From Gracilaria gracilis (Eukaryota > Rhodophyta > Florideophyceae > Gracilariales > Gracilariaceae), in NCBI GenBank assembly GCA_030374805.1, contig JARGSG010000212.1, forward strand, positions 372,001 through 436,000: a stretch of 64,000 nucleotides of DNA, written 5' to 3'. Under the pieces are notes generated by a model. That model did not search any database, had not been told where the DNA came from, and saw nothing but the letters and a program-made list of their open reading frames with translations. Shown in pieces: positions 9,340 through 22,400 of the stretch. How positions within the stretch are numbered: the first letter of the stretch is position 1; each line of letters starts with the position of its first letter. The position numbers and the translations under genes were made by a program.

Positions 9340-10726
9340 CTGCTGGTATGTGGCCTGAAGGGCTTCTAAGCACATGACGGACAACAGGGACTAATTTGTC
9401 TCTGCAATACAGTCTCACTGAAGAAGAGTATGTCCATTGGAGATGGTACTAAGACTATAGTGGCCGGCGAAGACTGATTACAATGCTCGGTACCATATGA
9501 AGAAGAAAAGCTCAATAAGGCCTACCTTCATGACGTAGTGTATCAACCAAATCTTAGGTGCAGTATTCTATCGGTGAGCTGTGTTCGTAGAAAAGTTCAC
9601 ATGAACATTTTCCTCACAAACGAAGAAGGCTACGGGTCTGCTATGATCCTCAAGCAACACACCAATAAAGTTTTGACTTACGACAAGAGCCTATCGAAGG
9701 GCCATACGAGATGAGTGTGTATCTTACGAAATACAAAACCACTATGACGTTGGTCGCCCAAAGAGACAAGACGTTGACGATTCTCTGCCACTATAGACTT
9801 GGTTATACGAGTCTGGATTATCTCAGGAAGAGTTTGAACATCGTCAAATGTGTTTTGGAGACTAAAATGGGTGACTTGGACTATTGTGAACCATGCTTGG
9901 AAGAGAAATCGAAGCGAGCCGCGCAAGTTCCCCTATCTCAGCCGCGTGGGACTATGGTCTTGAATCTCCTACACTTGGATATACCAAGCCCCGTGGACGT
10001 CAGGATTCTTTCGAGGTCAAAGCATTTCGTCTCCCTACATGTAGACAAAAGCCGCGTGCCCGCGATCAAGTTATTGACGGACAGAACGCGGGTGGATGAT
10101 CGAGTTAAGAAGATAATTATGTTGTTTGAAAGACAATAAGAACGCAAGCTGAAGCGCATTAGCTTCGATAATGAAGGTGAATAACTGTCCGACGACATGA
10201 CCGCCTGACTAAAACTAAGTGGTGTTCTCATAGAACCCTCTCCCGCATAAACTCCTGATTCCAACTTTAAAGCAGAAAGGCTAAACTGCACGCTTAATGA
10301 AAAAGCGAGAACCATGCTGAGCGTCATGGATGGAACTCTACGTCACAATCAACTGTAGCGAGAAGCTGTAAAAACATCAAATCACTTGAGAAATTGAACA
10401 TTTCTACGTATGGAAGGCGAGCGAGGTATGACTCTGCTATAGGCTTTTACAGATACCAAGCCGAACATTTCACACTTGCGCACGTTTGGTTTACAGTGTT
10501 ACATCCACATCCCAAAAGAGCGCCGTAAGCGTAGCGCCAAGTACAAGAATCGGATCATCAAATGAATTCTGGTGGTTATGAGTGCGGAACGTGCTATAAG
10601 GTCTACGTTTTGTATAGCAACAAGATGCTTGTTTCCAAAGATGTAACTTTCAATGAAGCAGTAACTGGGTGCAGTGCGCCACCAACACACCACTGTTAGA
10701 TCACATGGCCTTGGATGCAGTCTCAC
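9340..10726 (+). pseudogene. Ty1/copia protease remnant, GAG-pre-integrase and integrase
   Basis: A protease trace is seen as A-S-K-H-M-T-D-N-R near 9365-9395, but the D-S-G that should precede it is lost. From 9711 a longer open stretch covers the zinc-binding GAG-pre-integrase module (H-Y-R-L-G-Y-T-S-L ... C-E-P-C-L). It then enters the integrase core: L-H-L-D-I-P (first Asp, about 9975), F-D-N-E-G-E (second Asp, about 10,170) and K-A-E-R-L-N (Glu, about 10,280), in correct order and spacing for DD35E. A downstream F-G-L-Q-C-Y-I-H-I-P-K-E block (about 10,485-10,515) is the usual copia integrase C-terminal box. Several stops interrupt the frame after 10,137. Confidence 0.8.
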
Positions 10727-10879
10727 AGTCCAATTGGAAGAATAATGAAACAGGGAAAATGGAAATGAAAACTGACGAAACGGATATGGACTAAAACATG
10801 AAGAAGATAAAAGCTGAGGATACTGTGGCTAATAAGGACGAGAATGATTTGGTCTTTGTCGATGCATATGATGAATACA

Positions 10880-11421
10880 AGTACGACCCCAAGTTTTTAA
10901 CCGATTAATTACCTCTCTGCACCAAGGCGCTCAATTAGGACCCGACAGAGGTCCCAACGGTTCATACCAGACACCGTACGTGCTATGCTCACCGTCAACG
11001 TCATGGTAAATGATGACGACGAAAACACCTTGACTGTTCGCGAATCTATGACTGGAGATGGGGCCGAACAATGGGAGTCTGCTAGGCGAGAGAAAATGGA
11101 CCACATGAAGGAACGTTTGGTCTCGGATTTGGTACCGCGTACACAGAGCCGCAGGCCCATCACCACCGCTCGGTATTTCTGTAAAAACGGGACAAACACG
11201 GAAGAATAGAACGCTATCGTGCACTCCTCGTAGTACCTGGCTTTACAAGACGAGCTGGTATTGACTGCACTGAGCTCTTCTCACCCCTTGCAAAGTACTA
11301 GACAGTTCAGGAAGGTTTTCCCCTGGTGGCGGCTCATGGAATGGAGGCAGTACATTTTGACGTGCGCACAGCTCTCTCTCGTATATTGATCTTGTTGCAG
11401 AGCTATACATGCGCCAGCCTG
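10880..11421 (+). pseudogene. Ty1/copia reverse transcriptase, N-terminal half
   Basis: The frame has the copia RT entry (W-E-S-A-R-R-E-K-M-D-H-M near 11,070-11,105). Further on come V-V-P-G-F-T-R-R-A-G-I-D-C-T-E-L-F-S-P-L-A-K-Y (about 11,230-11,300) and A-V-H-F-D-V-R-T-A (about 11,340-11,370), the block carrying the first catalytic Asp. It breaks off in E-L-Y-M-R-Q-P at 11,421, where the LTR of element B starts. Frame changes and stops are present. The continuation is at 36,005. Confidence 0.85.
11417..11421. repeat. Target-site duplication of element B, left copy (GCCTG)
   Basis: GCCTG precedes the LTR start TGTAGTACA at 11,422. The second copy is at 36,005-36,009. Removing everything between them, plus one copy, restores the copia RT reading E-L-Y-M-R-Q-P-E. 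Confidence 0.9.
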
Positions 11422-11926
11422 TGTAGTACATTGAGACCTCAGTGGGGTAGTGAAACGTGGGCCTACCTGTGCGCCTTGCTAGCTGCAACTCACCAAATTA
11501 GTATTCGATACTTTTAATTTTCTATTTTCTATTTTAGTTTAGCTAATCATTGCTGGCCCATGTCAGTAGGTCATAGGTGCAGCCGATGACGTCATTCCCG
11601 CACGGCAGATCGGCCCCAGTGCACCTTGTATATGTTGCGGTGTAACTCGCCTTCTCTGTGGGGTATTGTAAAGTCAGGCACCATTAGACCAAGAGCTGTA
11701 CTATGTTGTTTGCTCCTTCTCAACTACCATTCAGATTTTACGGCACGTCGACGTCTATTACCCTAAACCTACACGGTCTAGAATAATTGCGCCGCCGTTT
11801 GCCCCCTGCAAGTGTCAGGTGTTCTTCCACATTATTTTTGTGTAGTTTTTCTCCCTATAAGTTGAGCCCACGAGCCTTCCCTCACGACAGGCGGCTCCAC
11901 ACCCCATCGCTTATTATAAAACGCTT
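11422..11926 (+). repeat. 5' LTR of element B
   Basis: The LTR is about 505 bp, starting TGTAGTACA. It aligns over its length with 22,473-22,916 plus 35,941-36,004. The 3' end is placed just before the PBS; a canonical CA terminus is not visible in either copy. Blocks such as CACCTTGTATATGTTGCGG and GGGGTATTGTAAAGTCAGG are the best conserved. Confidence 0.8.
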
Positions 11927-11944
11927 TGGTCTCCAAACTTAGAA
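11927..11944 (+). other. Primer-binding site of element B
   Basis: TGGTCTCCAAACTTAGAA lies directly after the LTR. It matches the family-A site TGGTCTCCCGACTTAGAA at 16 of 18 positions, which suggests the same primer tRNA in both families. Confidence 0.65.
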
Positions 11945-12228
11945 GTTTACTGGTTTTTGTCGTACCTTTACGTGTGCACAGAAGACTTTAGAAAGGGTTC
12001 TGGAACTTCACAAACCTATTTGGTTTCTTAGGAATTCTCGGGAGGCAGGTGTATAACCCTATTGGTCACTATGGAAAGAGCTACAAGGGTTACTCCTTGC
12101 TCTAGCACTTCACATAACCACAAGGGTTCTTTGCGGCTTCGGCCACAAAACCCATTCTGCATAGTCCCGAGGAGCTGCTTCGGCAACCTCGAGCCGGAAC
12201 CACAAAGGATACGGGCACTCAACCTCTG

Positions 12229-14050
12229 TTGGCTCCTGGACCTATTAAGGATTTACCGACAACGGTGGAGGACCTTTGGATCCAATTGGAAGATCGAGCG
12301 AAAGCTTTTTTTACCGCTACGGTTGATGAAGCCATGGCCTCTATGAACAGGGACGCGGTTACTTGCTTGATTGTTGATCGAGCCATGCCCGATCTCTCTC
12401 AGCGCATTCTTAAATTGGTTGAAACATACCTCTTCACGGGTGTTCAGGAGCATATATACCGAGTCATTGAAGACCTTTGGGTTTCCGAAGGAGTGACGGT
12501 AACAGAAACCCCTGGAGTGAATATGGTTACACGCATAACACAAGGGATCCGTGCAGGTTCTTCTTCACCAATCAATCCAATACCGACCGATCGTTGCGTA
12601 CCTACAAGGTTTAAGGCAAGGTCAAGAGGGCCATATAGAGGTGGGCCCTCGAGACATGTACTTGTCACCCATTGGAGGTAACGTTCGAAAGGACACCAAG
12701 ACTGGTGGACCTGAGAACAATTTGTCTGACCTAGAAGAGGGGCGACGAAGAAGAAAACCCAAGGGTAAATAAAGGGGGGGGAAGAAGAGAAAGAGTCACG
12801 GCTATGACCCTGACCTCGATTCTTCGAGCTCCGATACCGATACTGGTTGATCGTCGGATGGTAACCATAAAGGTAGACGCAAGAAGAAACCAAACAGGTT
12901 GGCGAACATGTCGTTAAAAAGAAACCGTAAAGTTAAGAAGAAACGGTAAGAGTGGTCCAACTCGTATTCGTACACCGATAGAACCCTAGAGGTGCGTCAG
13001 CCGCTCAAAGATCTGTTCACAAAAGTGGCTGATTGTAGGTCATATCGGTTGAAAACCCGATCCTCTGCTTACAACCAAGAGGTTGTGCAGAAGGTCACCA
13101 AGCACCACAAGAAGCTCAGCTTCCAGATTGGGGATACTAGCTTCACAGGTGATGATCCCATTGCGGTAAATGAGTTTATGCAAAAGCTGAAGATAGAATG
13201 GGACCAAAATGGTTTTTCCGAAGGTGGTTTCATGTTTTCATGTGGTTATTCCTGTTTTACCTCAAAGGTCAAACTTACCACTTGCTGCAAGGTAGGCTCC
13301 GTAGAAATACCTTTGCGGTTGATGAAGAGGGGGCAGAGATGTTAGAGACGTATCCAGAAGTGGTTAATTTCATGTTGGAAACTTACGTGACCGATGGGGT
13401 TATCTAAGATGGTTACGCTTAGGTGCAGGCATATTGCCAGCGTTCTAGTCAGAGAAATGGAATTCTCGTTAAGCCTTTGGAATCTGGATTCCCGATGGGG
13501 TAATGTCTTCGCCGCTAGTAGTTTGAAGTCGCTCTTTGCCGACAATGTCGCCAAAATGATGCGTTCGCAATTACGCAACTACCTGGCGAACAACCGTAAG
13601 GTGAACGATAATGGGCTTGCCCGTTATGCACAGGGGCTCTGCAACACTCTTCGTCATGGAAAGAACCAATCGGCGCCCCATACCTTAAACGAAAAACCGA
13701 AACGGTGAGTGTTAGAGCCAGAAGAAGCACTATCTTAGAGGGTGATTCGCTCATCCGCGTAGCGACAAAGATGTCGGTTCAACTCTTGATTGTGTCGCAG
13801 ACTCAGTCACGGGCCAGCTCTGTTGGTTATTGGTGTTCGACAGTACCACCACCATCGGTAAGGTCGCCACCAATTGCGGCTACCACCCAAAAAATCTCAA
13901 CGGATGGTTCGCAAGCATCCTCATATGCTACAGCGCTGACCAATCCGGCTCCCAGACGTACCTCTATGGCAATGCGGCAATGCGTGATCTCCAGACAGGT
14001 GGATTAATTTCTTGGCTCTGTTTAACGCAAGAAATTCTGGGAAATTGATG
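12229..14050 (+). pseudogene. gag of element B (decayed)
   Basis: A first frame (12,229-12,681) is followed, in other phases, by a basic region and by R-Q-P-L-K-D-L-F...S-F-T-G-D-D-P-I-A-V (about 12,990-13,180). That block shares the F-T-G-D-D-P-I motif and surrounding pattern with the family-A capsid region, so the two gags are related. The next frame (13,394-13,708) matches the tail of the capsid region in position and size. No clean CCHC knuckle was seen. At least three frameshifts and several stops make it non-functional. Confidence 0.65.
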
Positions 14051-14389
14051 TGACAGCATACTCCTAGTGGTGCGAGAACATCTAATCAGTGCCAGCCAGC
14101 AGAATCACCATAACCTATATGGATCTGGAAAGAGGGTACAAGCTCAACTATCACCATCCAAGGTTCATCTCGTCGAGGAAACACCAATCTTGGAGAAAGA
14201 CAGTTCCACTCAAGAGGAGCAGGAAAACACCGAATGGTTAGCGTAGGGGCCACCCCTAACCATGAATTGGCAGGCCCATCGATAACAGAACGGGAAACCT
14301 TATAGATGGAAAAAAAGAACCAGATGTACCCAATATGGTGATCTGATGAAGCACAATAACTTTAAAGTTCAGCTTCAATAAGCCTTCTC

Positions 14390-14790
14390 AATTCCCTACA
14401 GGTTCCCGTTGCGTTTGTACTTCATAACGGCACCGGCCCAAACGTTCTAAATGCTCGTGCCATCCCTGATGCGGTCTTGCGAAACATTCGGCCTGCGCCG
14501 ACTATCAACACATTGGTGGACGCTAATGGGCGCTCACTGCACCGTAGAGGAATGTTGACCACTGTGGTACAACTTGGAACATTGAAGGTGGGGCTCAATT
14601 TCTTTTGTGGCGGATCGTCTGGCGATAGACGGTATCCTCAGGACCAACTTTATTGACAGACATGTCGAGGAAATTTCGCCACGGACCCTTACGGTCGCTC
14701 TCCGCCAAGGTGATCGTATTGCCATACTGGGCAATACGCAGACCAAAAATGGTTGGCGTCAGAAGCCAAGGTCCAATGTACCCACAGAAA
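14390..14790 (+). pseudogene. Protease of element B, catalytic Asp lost
   Basis: The frame reads V-L-H-N-G-T-G-P-N-V-L at about 14,420-14,450, where family A has V-L-D-T-G-A-G-P-N-F. The Asp-Thr is therefore replaced by His-Asn. The fold is continued by V-Q-L-G-T-L-K-V-G-L-N-F and G-I-L-R-T-N-F-I-D, the usual second block, with a 1-nt shift near 14,605. Processing of the B polyprotein by this copy would not be possible. Confidence 0.6.
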
Positions 14791-15399
14791 CAGCTCAAAC
14801 AAGATACAGCTCACCAAATTGGTTTCAATCCTGTCTATGACCCAAATGGTAGTGATTGTCTCATGCGCAATACCAGGATTTTTAATGCTCAAGAACCATC
14901 CTCGGTTGGCAGAGAGACACCTCGCCTTGATAGAAAACGGGATCATTGACAACATCTCTAATCAAACCTTCAAGGTGTATTTGAGTAACATCAGTTATCA
15001 TATTGTTAAGTTGCTGAAGAATATTACGTTTGGGATTGCATTACTGGCATCACAAGGGGTTTCACGGTCTCAGCAAATAGGCTGGGCGAGATCGACACCT
15101 CTGAGAGACGGGGAGTAATAGACGGGCCATATCCCGCATATGCGCCCCCGTCATCAACAAACACCAAAATGGAACAAAAGGGCACCGATAACTTTAAGGC
15201 TGAATATCAGCAAAAGACTATGGAACTGGACTCAGTGAGGAATTGAAGAGAAGAAGTACAGAGCGGTGAAGAGAACACGGCTCCCCATGACAGGATCCTT
15301 AATCTCTTATAAGAATTTGAACCCCTATGGTCAGGACTGTTAGGCTAAATTGAGGCTACAGAACACTGCATTGATAGGGTATCTGGCTGGAAACCTATT

Positions 15400-16224
15400 T
15401 ACCAGCAGCCTTACCTGGCAGGTCCAAAAGCCCATGAGGTTGAGCTCAATTAGGTCGAGCAAATACTCCGTGGAGATGTTATAGAACCCGGGAATGCGGA
15501 CTGGGCAAGCCCTGCGGTTCTGGTGCAAAAGAAGATTCATACCCGTATTCGGTTCGGTGTGTAGTACAGAAGAGTGCATACTCTGACCATCAAGGACTCG
15601 TCCTCCGTACCTAGAACGGACGAGTGTATAGATTCGCTGGGCAACGCCAAGATCTTTAGTACGCTCGATGCCAATTGTGGCTATTGGCAGGTACCTATCA
15701 AGGAAGAAGACAAGTACAAAACTATGTTTACTTTCCACGCTGGTTTATTTTGCTTTAGGCGTATGCCTTTTGGGTTTCGGAACGCTCCGGCTACCATTCC
15801 GACTGCATTAGATAAAATCCTTTCGAAGATGAAGTGGAAAAAGGCTTTGGTGTACATGGATGATGTAATCATATATTCCAGAACGATAGAGGAACATTTT
15901 CACCATGTTAGGGAAGTTCTAAATCTCCCGAGAGAATCTGAACTAGCGTTGCAGCCCCGCAAGTGCGAATTATTCTTTGGTCATATCACCAACTCTGGAA
16001 AGTTATAAGTGACGCCGCGGAATATCTGGGCCGTGCAGGAGACGAAGCCATCCACGTTCCGAACGGAAATCCCATCATTTATATGTTTGTGCAATGTGTA
16101 CAGCCGGTTCATCAAAAGATATATCAAGATGGTGGCCTCTCTCATCAGGAAGCTGCTGAAAAGCCAACCTACAATGTCTGAATGTATTACCAATGAGGAG
16201 AGGGATGCGTTCGAGGCGCTGTAA
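15400..16224 (+). pseudogene. Reverse transcriptase of element B
   Basis: This is Ty3-type RT. The entry segment (E-V-E-L-N ... V-I-E-P-G-N-A-D-W-A-S-P) contains stops. The core 15,574-16,008 is open and has F-S-T-L-D-A-N-C-G-Y-W-Q (first Asp), F-C-F-R-R-M-P-F-G-F-R-N-A-P-A-T and the Y-M-D-D box at about 15,855. The thumb region follows in shifted frames to R-D-A-F-E-A-L (16,224). The catalytic Asp residues are all still there, but upstream stops and frameshifts prevent a full protein. Confidence 0.85.
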
Positions 16225-16690
16225 CATGCGCTCTTGACACCTCCCATCTTGGCATTACCCTAAGCTGGTTTACGAGAAACAATGGACACCGACGCCTCGG
16301 ATGCCCAAATTGGTTGTTATCCTATGCAGTAGCAGTAAAATGGCGACAAACTACCTATTGGGCACTGGAGTCGTGCTATACACCCTGGAGAGAAGAACTA
16401 CACGACAACCGAAAAGAAGTGTCTAGCTGTGGTCTGGAGCGTGCTGATGCTCCGCCCCTACCTATATGGTGAACGTTTTACGCTTCGAACCGACAATGAA
16501 GCACTGCGGTGGACACTTGGTCGCGCCGATGCATCGGGCAGACTTTCCTAATGGCGGTTACGACTTTAAGAGTTCGAATACGATGTACAGTACCGTCTAG
16601 GTAAAAAGAACAACATCACTGACGCGATGTCTCGCATTACTACAGATGTTCTGGATACTGAACCGATAGAAGATGATATCCCATGCTCTA
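16225..16690 (+). pseudogene. RNase H domain of element B
   Basis: The domain reads M-D-T-D-A-S-D-A-Q-I-G-C (about 16,283-16,315), then K-N-Y-T-T-T-E-K-K-C-L-A-V-V-W (16,395-16,435) and R-T-D-N-E-A-L-R-W (16,485-16,510). It ends with D-A-M-S-R. These are the D, E and D blocks of Ty3-type RNase H. Several in-frame stops (TAG, TAA) are present. Confidence 0.8.
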
Positions 16691-16768
16691 TCATCTCTAC
16701 AGACCCTGTTGGTGATAACGATACCATAGAAAGTTACTGGACCGTACCCGAAGAGAACACGTGGTTTA

Positions 16769-17740
16769 GTGAAGCCATTACTCGAGAAATACTCGCCCTT
16801 GAAGAAACGAGCGTCATGCCAATTACCAGAGAAATTCTTTAAAGAGCAAGCAAACGATGTCTATTGCCTCTCTCTCATGTATCACTTAGGTATGAAAGAC
16901 TCAAACTTTGACATCGGCCGAATTAGTTTCCTTCTCCGGCGAGCTTCAATCCATGTTTCCCTTCAGAAGGTGGTGCCTAGGGTGCTGCGCCCTCGAGTGC
17001 TGTATCTTCCACACTACCCAAGGCTTTCGGGGCACCCTGGAGGTACGAGAATTTATTTCAACTCGAGACAGGGGTATTACTGGCCCCATATGGCTCATGA
17101 TGTCTATACCTTTTTAGATCAGCCTGAGTCATGCGTACGAACCCGTGGAGATCTTCGCAAGCATATGAAATACTTGAAACTATTTCCTGCCTCGGGGCGT
17201 CTCGAGTTCGTCGCAATAAACCTTCTAGTTCCACTGCCGAAAACCATGAGGGGATATCAGTACATTATCGTAATCACCGACAGGTTCTCGAAGCTCACGC
17301 GAGCGATACCCTTGAAGGACACGAAATCTACGACCCTCGCGGTAGCTTTCTTGAACAACTGGATTTACCCGTATGGTGCTCCGCTCTATATAGTTACCGA
17401 TAATGGTTAGAATCTAGCTTCTAAACTCTTTGAAGCTGTTTGTAACCTCTTGCGTATTAAGCACTACTTCATCACTGCCTATCATCATCAGACGAATGGA
17501 CAAGTGGAGCGCTTTAATCTAACACTGGTATCTAGATTGCACCACTATACGGAAGAACACGAAACTGGTTGCGACGAGCTAGTCCAGCCCCTGACGTACG
17601 CATATAACCTTCAGGTTCATCGAGCGACGCAGACTACGCCGTTCGATCTTATTCTGTCAAGACACCCACCAGGTATTTTTGTTGAAGGAGACCCAGTAAA
17701 AAAAGAGGCTTCATGTTCGCTCACAAAATTCACAGGTTAA
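16769..17740 (+). pseudogene. Integrase of element B
   Basis: An N-terminal H2C2 zinc region (H-Y-P-R-L-S-G-H-P-G-G-T-R) is followed by one remaining Cys of the C-x2-C pair. The core begins F-V-A-I-N-L-L-V-P-L-P-K-T, where the first catalytic Asp of the family (I-D-x-x-G-P) is Asn. The second Asp (V-T-D-N-G, 17,395-17,409) and the Glu (N-G-Q-V-E-R-F-N, about 17,495-17,520) are kept. A TAG follows V-T-D-N-G directly. After 17,450 the frame is open to 17,740 with Y-A-Y-N-L-Q-V-H-R-A-T-Q-T-T-P-F. Inactive, but clearly Ty3-type. Confidence 0.85.
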
Positions 17741-17846
17741 ACGTAATCCTCTTTCGAGGTTTAAGCGTGCCCTAAAACGAGCTGAGAGCAAGCTCACAGC
17801 ATCCAAGGAGCGGTGCAGGAATTATTACGACCAGAAGGTAACCCAA

Positions 17847-18507
17847 GTGGTAACGGCTACGCCGGAACAATATGTTTTTATTGACCATCCTCTGAAAAGA
17901 GCTAAATCACGACCAGGTGATGAAGTCGATGCTCAAGCTATTGATAGAGATATCAATTCCAAGCTTCTTCCGAAATATCCGGGACCTTTTAAGTTAGTTC
18001 GATCGACCAACCACACGGTAACGGGGAACCAAGATGATGTAGAGAATACGATCTCTAGTGACCAAAATAATGGTCGCACTTCAAACAACTCAAACCAGAA
18101 AAGAGCTCCGACAGTCCGCGCGTGACCCACAAGTGGTGGCTCTCAGTACTCAGCCCAGGGAAGAAGAGATACCCATTGAGGTTAATGATGAAGCGCAGGG
18201 TGACGACCCATACTGCGTACTATCCACATTGTTTACAATTGCTCCTTGGCAGGAAACCCCTGCCCCTAGTAATACCGATGCTCAGCTAAACCGACATAGT
18301 GACACTATACCGTCTGAGGTCTCTAATGAGCTCCCCGTGGAACGCCTTGTAGGTCACCGCCTTACCCAAGAATATCCAAAGTATATAATACGCTGGTGTG
18401 GCTCGGGCGCGGACAGTGACACCGCCAAGCCGCCGTCAGACTTGCCACACCACTTCAGGGTAAGCTACTGGAAAAGCAAAGGAGAGAACACGCCGAATGA
18501 TGGGTAA
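17847..18507 (+). pseudogene. Integrase tail and chromodomain of element B
   Basis: The C-terminal frame 18,058-18,507 ends with L-P-V-E-R-L-V-G-H-R ... K-Y-I-I-R-W-C-G-S ... L-P-H-H-F-R-V-S-Y-W. This follows the chromodomain pattern (V-E-x-I-x-x-H-R, Y-L-V-R-W-x-G-Y, aromatic cage residues) found at the end of chromovirus integrases. The domain is thought to guide integration to marked chromatin. The preceding part (17,847-18,050) keeps G-P-F-K-L-V-R, the GPY/F module. The stop at 18,507 is taken as the end of pol. Confidence 0.65.
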
Positions 18508-19467
18508 ACCTGTTAGGTGATGCAATCCTCTGAAGAAGAGCGAAACGCATCAAAATTGCGAATACCAAAATGGTTAACGAGCTCTCACCAAGAAGTTAGT
18601 ACAATAACGAAGCACTCTGGAACGAAAGGTACGTACATAGGACGGGTAGCGATAAAGCTCCACGGGCTGTTGTACACACGCTCTGCACGCGCGTGAAAGC
18701 GCACGCCACACACGCCCAAAATCAGAAGGTATAATCATTCAAAAAAAATTTATATTTTGATTCTCGAGGTCTACGCATGACGCTCATGGCGCGCCCTGTG
18801 GAGTAACCGGTTCGGTTTACACTATTGTGTGTAGGGAGCGCGCACCGGCATGGAAAATTTTCTAAGTATTTTGACCGTTCCGCGCTTTTGAATCGGATAT
18901 TCTCAGCCTCTGAAACTGTTTAGATCTCGAGATACAGACCAAAAGAATTTTATGCATTTTCAATACCATGCGTAGGAGTAATTTCCTGGTCGAAGTTTTT
19001 GATCCGCCTTCCAAGTAACCTCCACGGTAAAACGCCGCGTGTGTGGCCATGCTTGGTGAGAGGCCATGCAAAATTGTCTCGGTACATCGCTAGCCACTGC
19101 CCGCAAGCGCGTGGAGCAATATTTGACCCCAAGGGAAGATAAAACCACTCGCTGCGTTGCACGAATCGTCGCATTGGCGTACCAACGAGCCAAACTATAC
19201 TACGAGCACCAAAATGGCTCAGAATGGAACAACTTACCTACAAGAAACTGCTCTTCACCCATCCTGGTACGCTGAGTTACGGAGAGGAGAAGAGACTTTC
19301 AATACCTGATAGGAGATGCGCATGTCTAAGGAATGGGGAAGCTGTTTTAGCGCTTTCTTTCTCGTTGCGCACAGCAACTCTATGGTAACTGAAACCTAAC
19401 TTGGAAACGTATAACTTTTAATTTTATTTCGAGATTAACAACAATGAGGATGCAAGAGCAACGAACT
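18508..19467. other. Region of element B between pol and the antisense ORF; no recognised gene
   Basis: Short frames exist on both strands (for example 19,066-19,275 plus and 18,950-19,193 minus) but none has a known motif. An AT-rich patch at 18,735-18,765 follows the pol end. It may hold regulatory sequence for the antisense ORF or be its decayed 3' part. Confidence 0.35.
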
Positions 19468-22400
19468 TTAAGCAAGACCCAAGAGCAATAAATGGTCAAC
19501 GTGATGGGTGAGTGGCGAAATAGGGCCCCGGGGGGCAACCTTGGAAAGAACCCCGACCGAGAGTGATATTTTCGTGAGCACCCGGCCACGGCTCGAGAAG
19601 TAGAGCCTCGCCTGATGCCTGGCTATGCGCCCTACCATGACCCACAGGAGTGCGTGTAGGTACGCTGACGTTAAGCATTGCCTCATGGCCGGTCGTGGGT
19701 GTTCTAACCGCCTGGAGAATCGAATGATGCGCAGACGGTCCCATGGAGATCTGAGACTACGGCACGGCCAGAAAGGCCACATGGTGGAAGCCAGACCCGC
19801 ACCAAAAAGAGGATCCTCCAATGGGTTAGTCGGCGTCAGACTCATGGCTGTTGCAAGCTCGGCCACCTGGTTGGTAGCCATCTGATAAAGCTCAACCTGG
19901 AACCAGTTTCAGAACTCACCAGTTTGGGAGAATGATCGCACGTACTATGTGTGACAAGGCAGGATGATTTACAGAAAGGTAAGGGCTTCGACCACAGAGA
20001 TAGGCCCGGCCCGTTGAAATTTAATTATACAGGCTCGGCGAATCCTTGCCATTGAACCTGAAACAGCTTGAGAGCCCACCTGAAAGGGGGCAGAGGCCGA
20101 CGCCGCAGAGATCACATCCATGAGAAGAGCTCTTGGTAGACCATTAACCATCGTGACACTAGGAAGAACCGATGTCACACTACTGAAAGCAGGAGTGTTA
20201 CGCCCCGCAGGAGGCGGCTGAGAAGCAGAAGTAATCACAGGGGTAGCATCGGGTAACTCCACCAAATTGGAGAAGAGCTCGAGGCTCCCTGGGGGGCCCT
20301 GAATCACTGGCTCTCCGGGGTGACGCTGATCCGTACGGGGAACAACCTTCCAGAAAACACGGTCGAACACTCCCCAACCCTGTTTAGCACCCATGGAAAA
20401 ATCTCCACCTGGGTAAGCAAGGATTTCAGCTGGTCCCCCGAGTAATCGGTACCGGTGGCGATATTCACAACACCAAATTGCCGAATTTCGCGAATAGCCC
20501 TCGGAGAAATGTAGAACATACGCCTTGGAGGTTGAATACCGTCACGGTAGATCTCGGCTTCACACACAAGATGATCTCAGTCGACAACTTTTTGGGCGGC
20601 CTGGAGAGCCAGTCTGGCTACCAACACAGCCCATTCGCCGAGGGCAATAGGGCAAATGAGTTAGTGTCGGTCCTGGTTTCCGGTGATATAACTCCGAAAA
20701 TAAGCCCATACCGGTAGAATGGGAAAGCTCAGGCTCATTTGCACCTCATAGGAATTCTACCATTCAGGTGGAGTCACATACCACGAGGTGCGTCACTTCT
20801 TAGGTTGAGAAGAATACTCCACGTTATCCAACCAGGCCATAACGCGGTTGAAACTGTTGCCGGTACAAATTCGCCCCCCTGTGGTGGCATCCACATCCCA
20901 TCTGCGACAGTTAGCCCATTGGATGGTGTTTTAAAGCCTGTCGAAGCAGACCAAATGAGTAGAACCTTCAAGGTATTGCTGTAGAAGGGAGTCATATTGA
21001 CAGATCTTCACAACCGAACTTTGGTAATAATGGAGCTCTGGTTCGATGCGAATGTGCGGCAAATCGCTGGAATACAACGACGGGATGAGCTATCTTACTG
21101 ATGTATGGCGCTGGCGGCTTTCGTTGCACTCAAACTGACCCTGTCAAGGTTGGGACTCCTAATCCTGACGGTGGAGTGTATGAGGGACTGACCAAAGACG
21201 CTCACAGTCCCAACGAAGCAAATTTAAGTAGGTATTAAGAGTCAGACGTCGTAAGACGCCGGGAAGTGAAGCGTTCCCCGGGGCTACCGGCCAGTGTCGG
21301 CGATATAACGTCGCCTGCGAAACCATTCGAGGTTCTATCCCAAAATTAACGTATTGGGAGATGTTTCAGTCGGCAGTAGGGAATGTCTCACTCCAGAGTA
21401 AGAAATGGCACGAGAGAATTCGGGCTCTGAACCATATGGGTCCTGGATCCCTTCGTGAATATCATGAGGCTTCTGTAAAGAAGACAGAATCTGTTGGCCT
21501 CGGAAACCTGTTTGGATGCGGGTAAGGTACAGTGTCGCACCACGCGAAGCAGACTTCGTAATGCCGCTTCCACGCCCGCAAAAAAACCCGCACCAGACAT
21601 ATTGAGGCCATCACCACGAGGGATGCGTTGAGACGCCAAGCACCCAACCACAGGGGTGATCAGAATTGGCTTTCTATCCACAATGGGTGAATCGCCAGAA
21701 CTGATGCTGAAAACTTCCACCCGTTTGGGGCTCCATGCCTCTTCAACCATCATGGTATCGGCATTGATCGCCACGGGTGCGACGACCCTTGGGCTTACTT
21801 CTTGGAATTGACTGACACGGGAAACCGACAAGCGCCGGGTACTGCTACGGGTGCGAGCCCGCACACTGCTACCAGGGCTACCCACGGGGTTCAGGTGAGG
21901 ATCGATCACCACCAAAGGTTTTAACCGTGACGGGTGGGCGAGAGGCCACGAAGGCCCGAGCCAGTACAGGCAAACCTCAAAGAAGTAGAACATAACCAGG
22001 AAAAATGACGGTAGAACAACCACAAAGGAGATAACAGCAGCACCTCGAGGGGAAGAGGACGGAACCTCAAAAAGACAGCAAGACACGCCGCAACCAAATG
22101 GGCGTTAGGATTCTCCACGGTACAGTGTACAAAAAACGCAAAGGCGCACAACGTACCCCAGTGGTATGATAGCCTGTAAAAGCAATCAAAGCCGTGAATC
22201 ATTAGAGATGTACGCAAAACGCGTGCTGATGGCCAAACCTTGAAGGTGCCCAATGGCGCGCATCGCCTCCAGACCACGAATGCGAATGAATTAAGCAGCT
22301 GTTGATGATAATGAATATGGCGAACCATTGCGCTCCGTATCGGAAATCGGGCGCGACGCACGGCATGAGGTGGCAAACCAGCCACGCCATTGACCAAATT

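Noticed and set aside
18058-18507. Envelope-like gene downstream of integrase in element B
   Set aside because: The frame contains a chromodomain pattern and no signal peptide or membrane segment.
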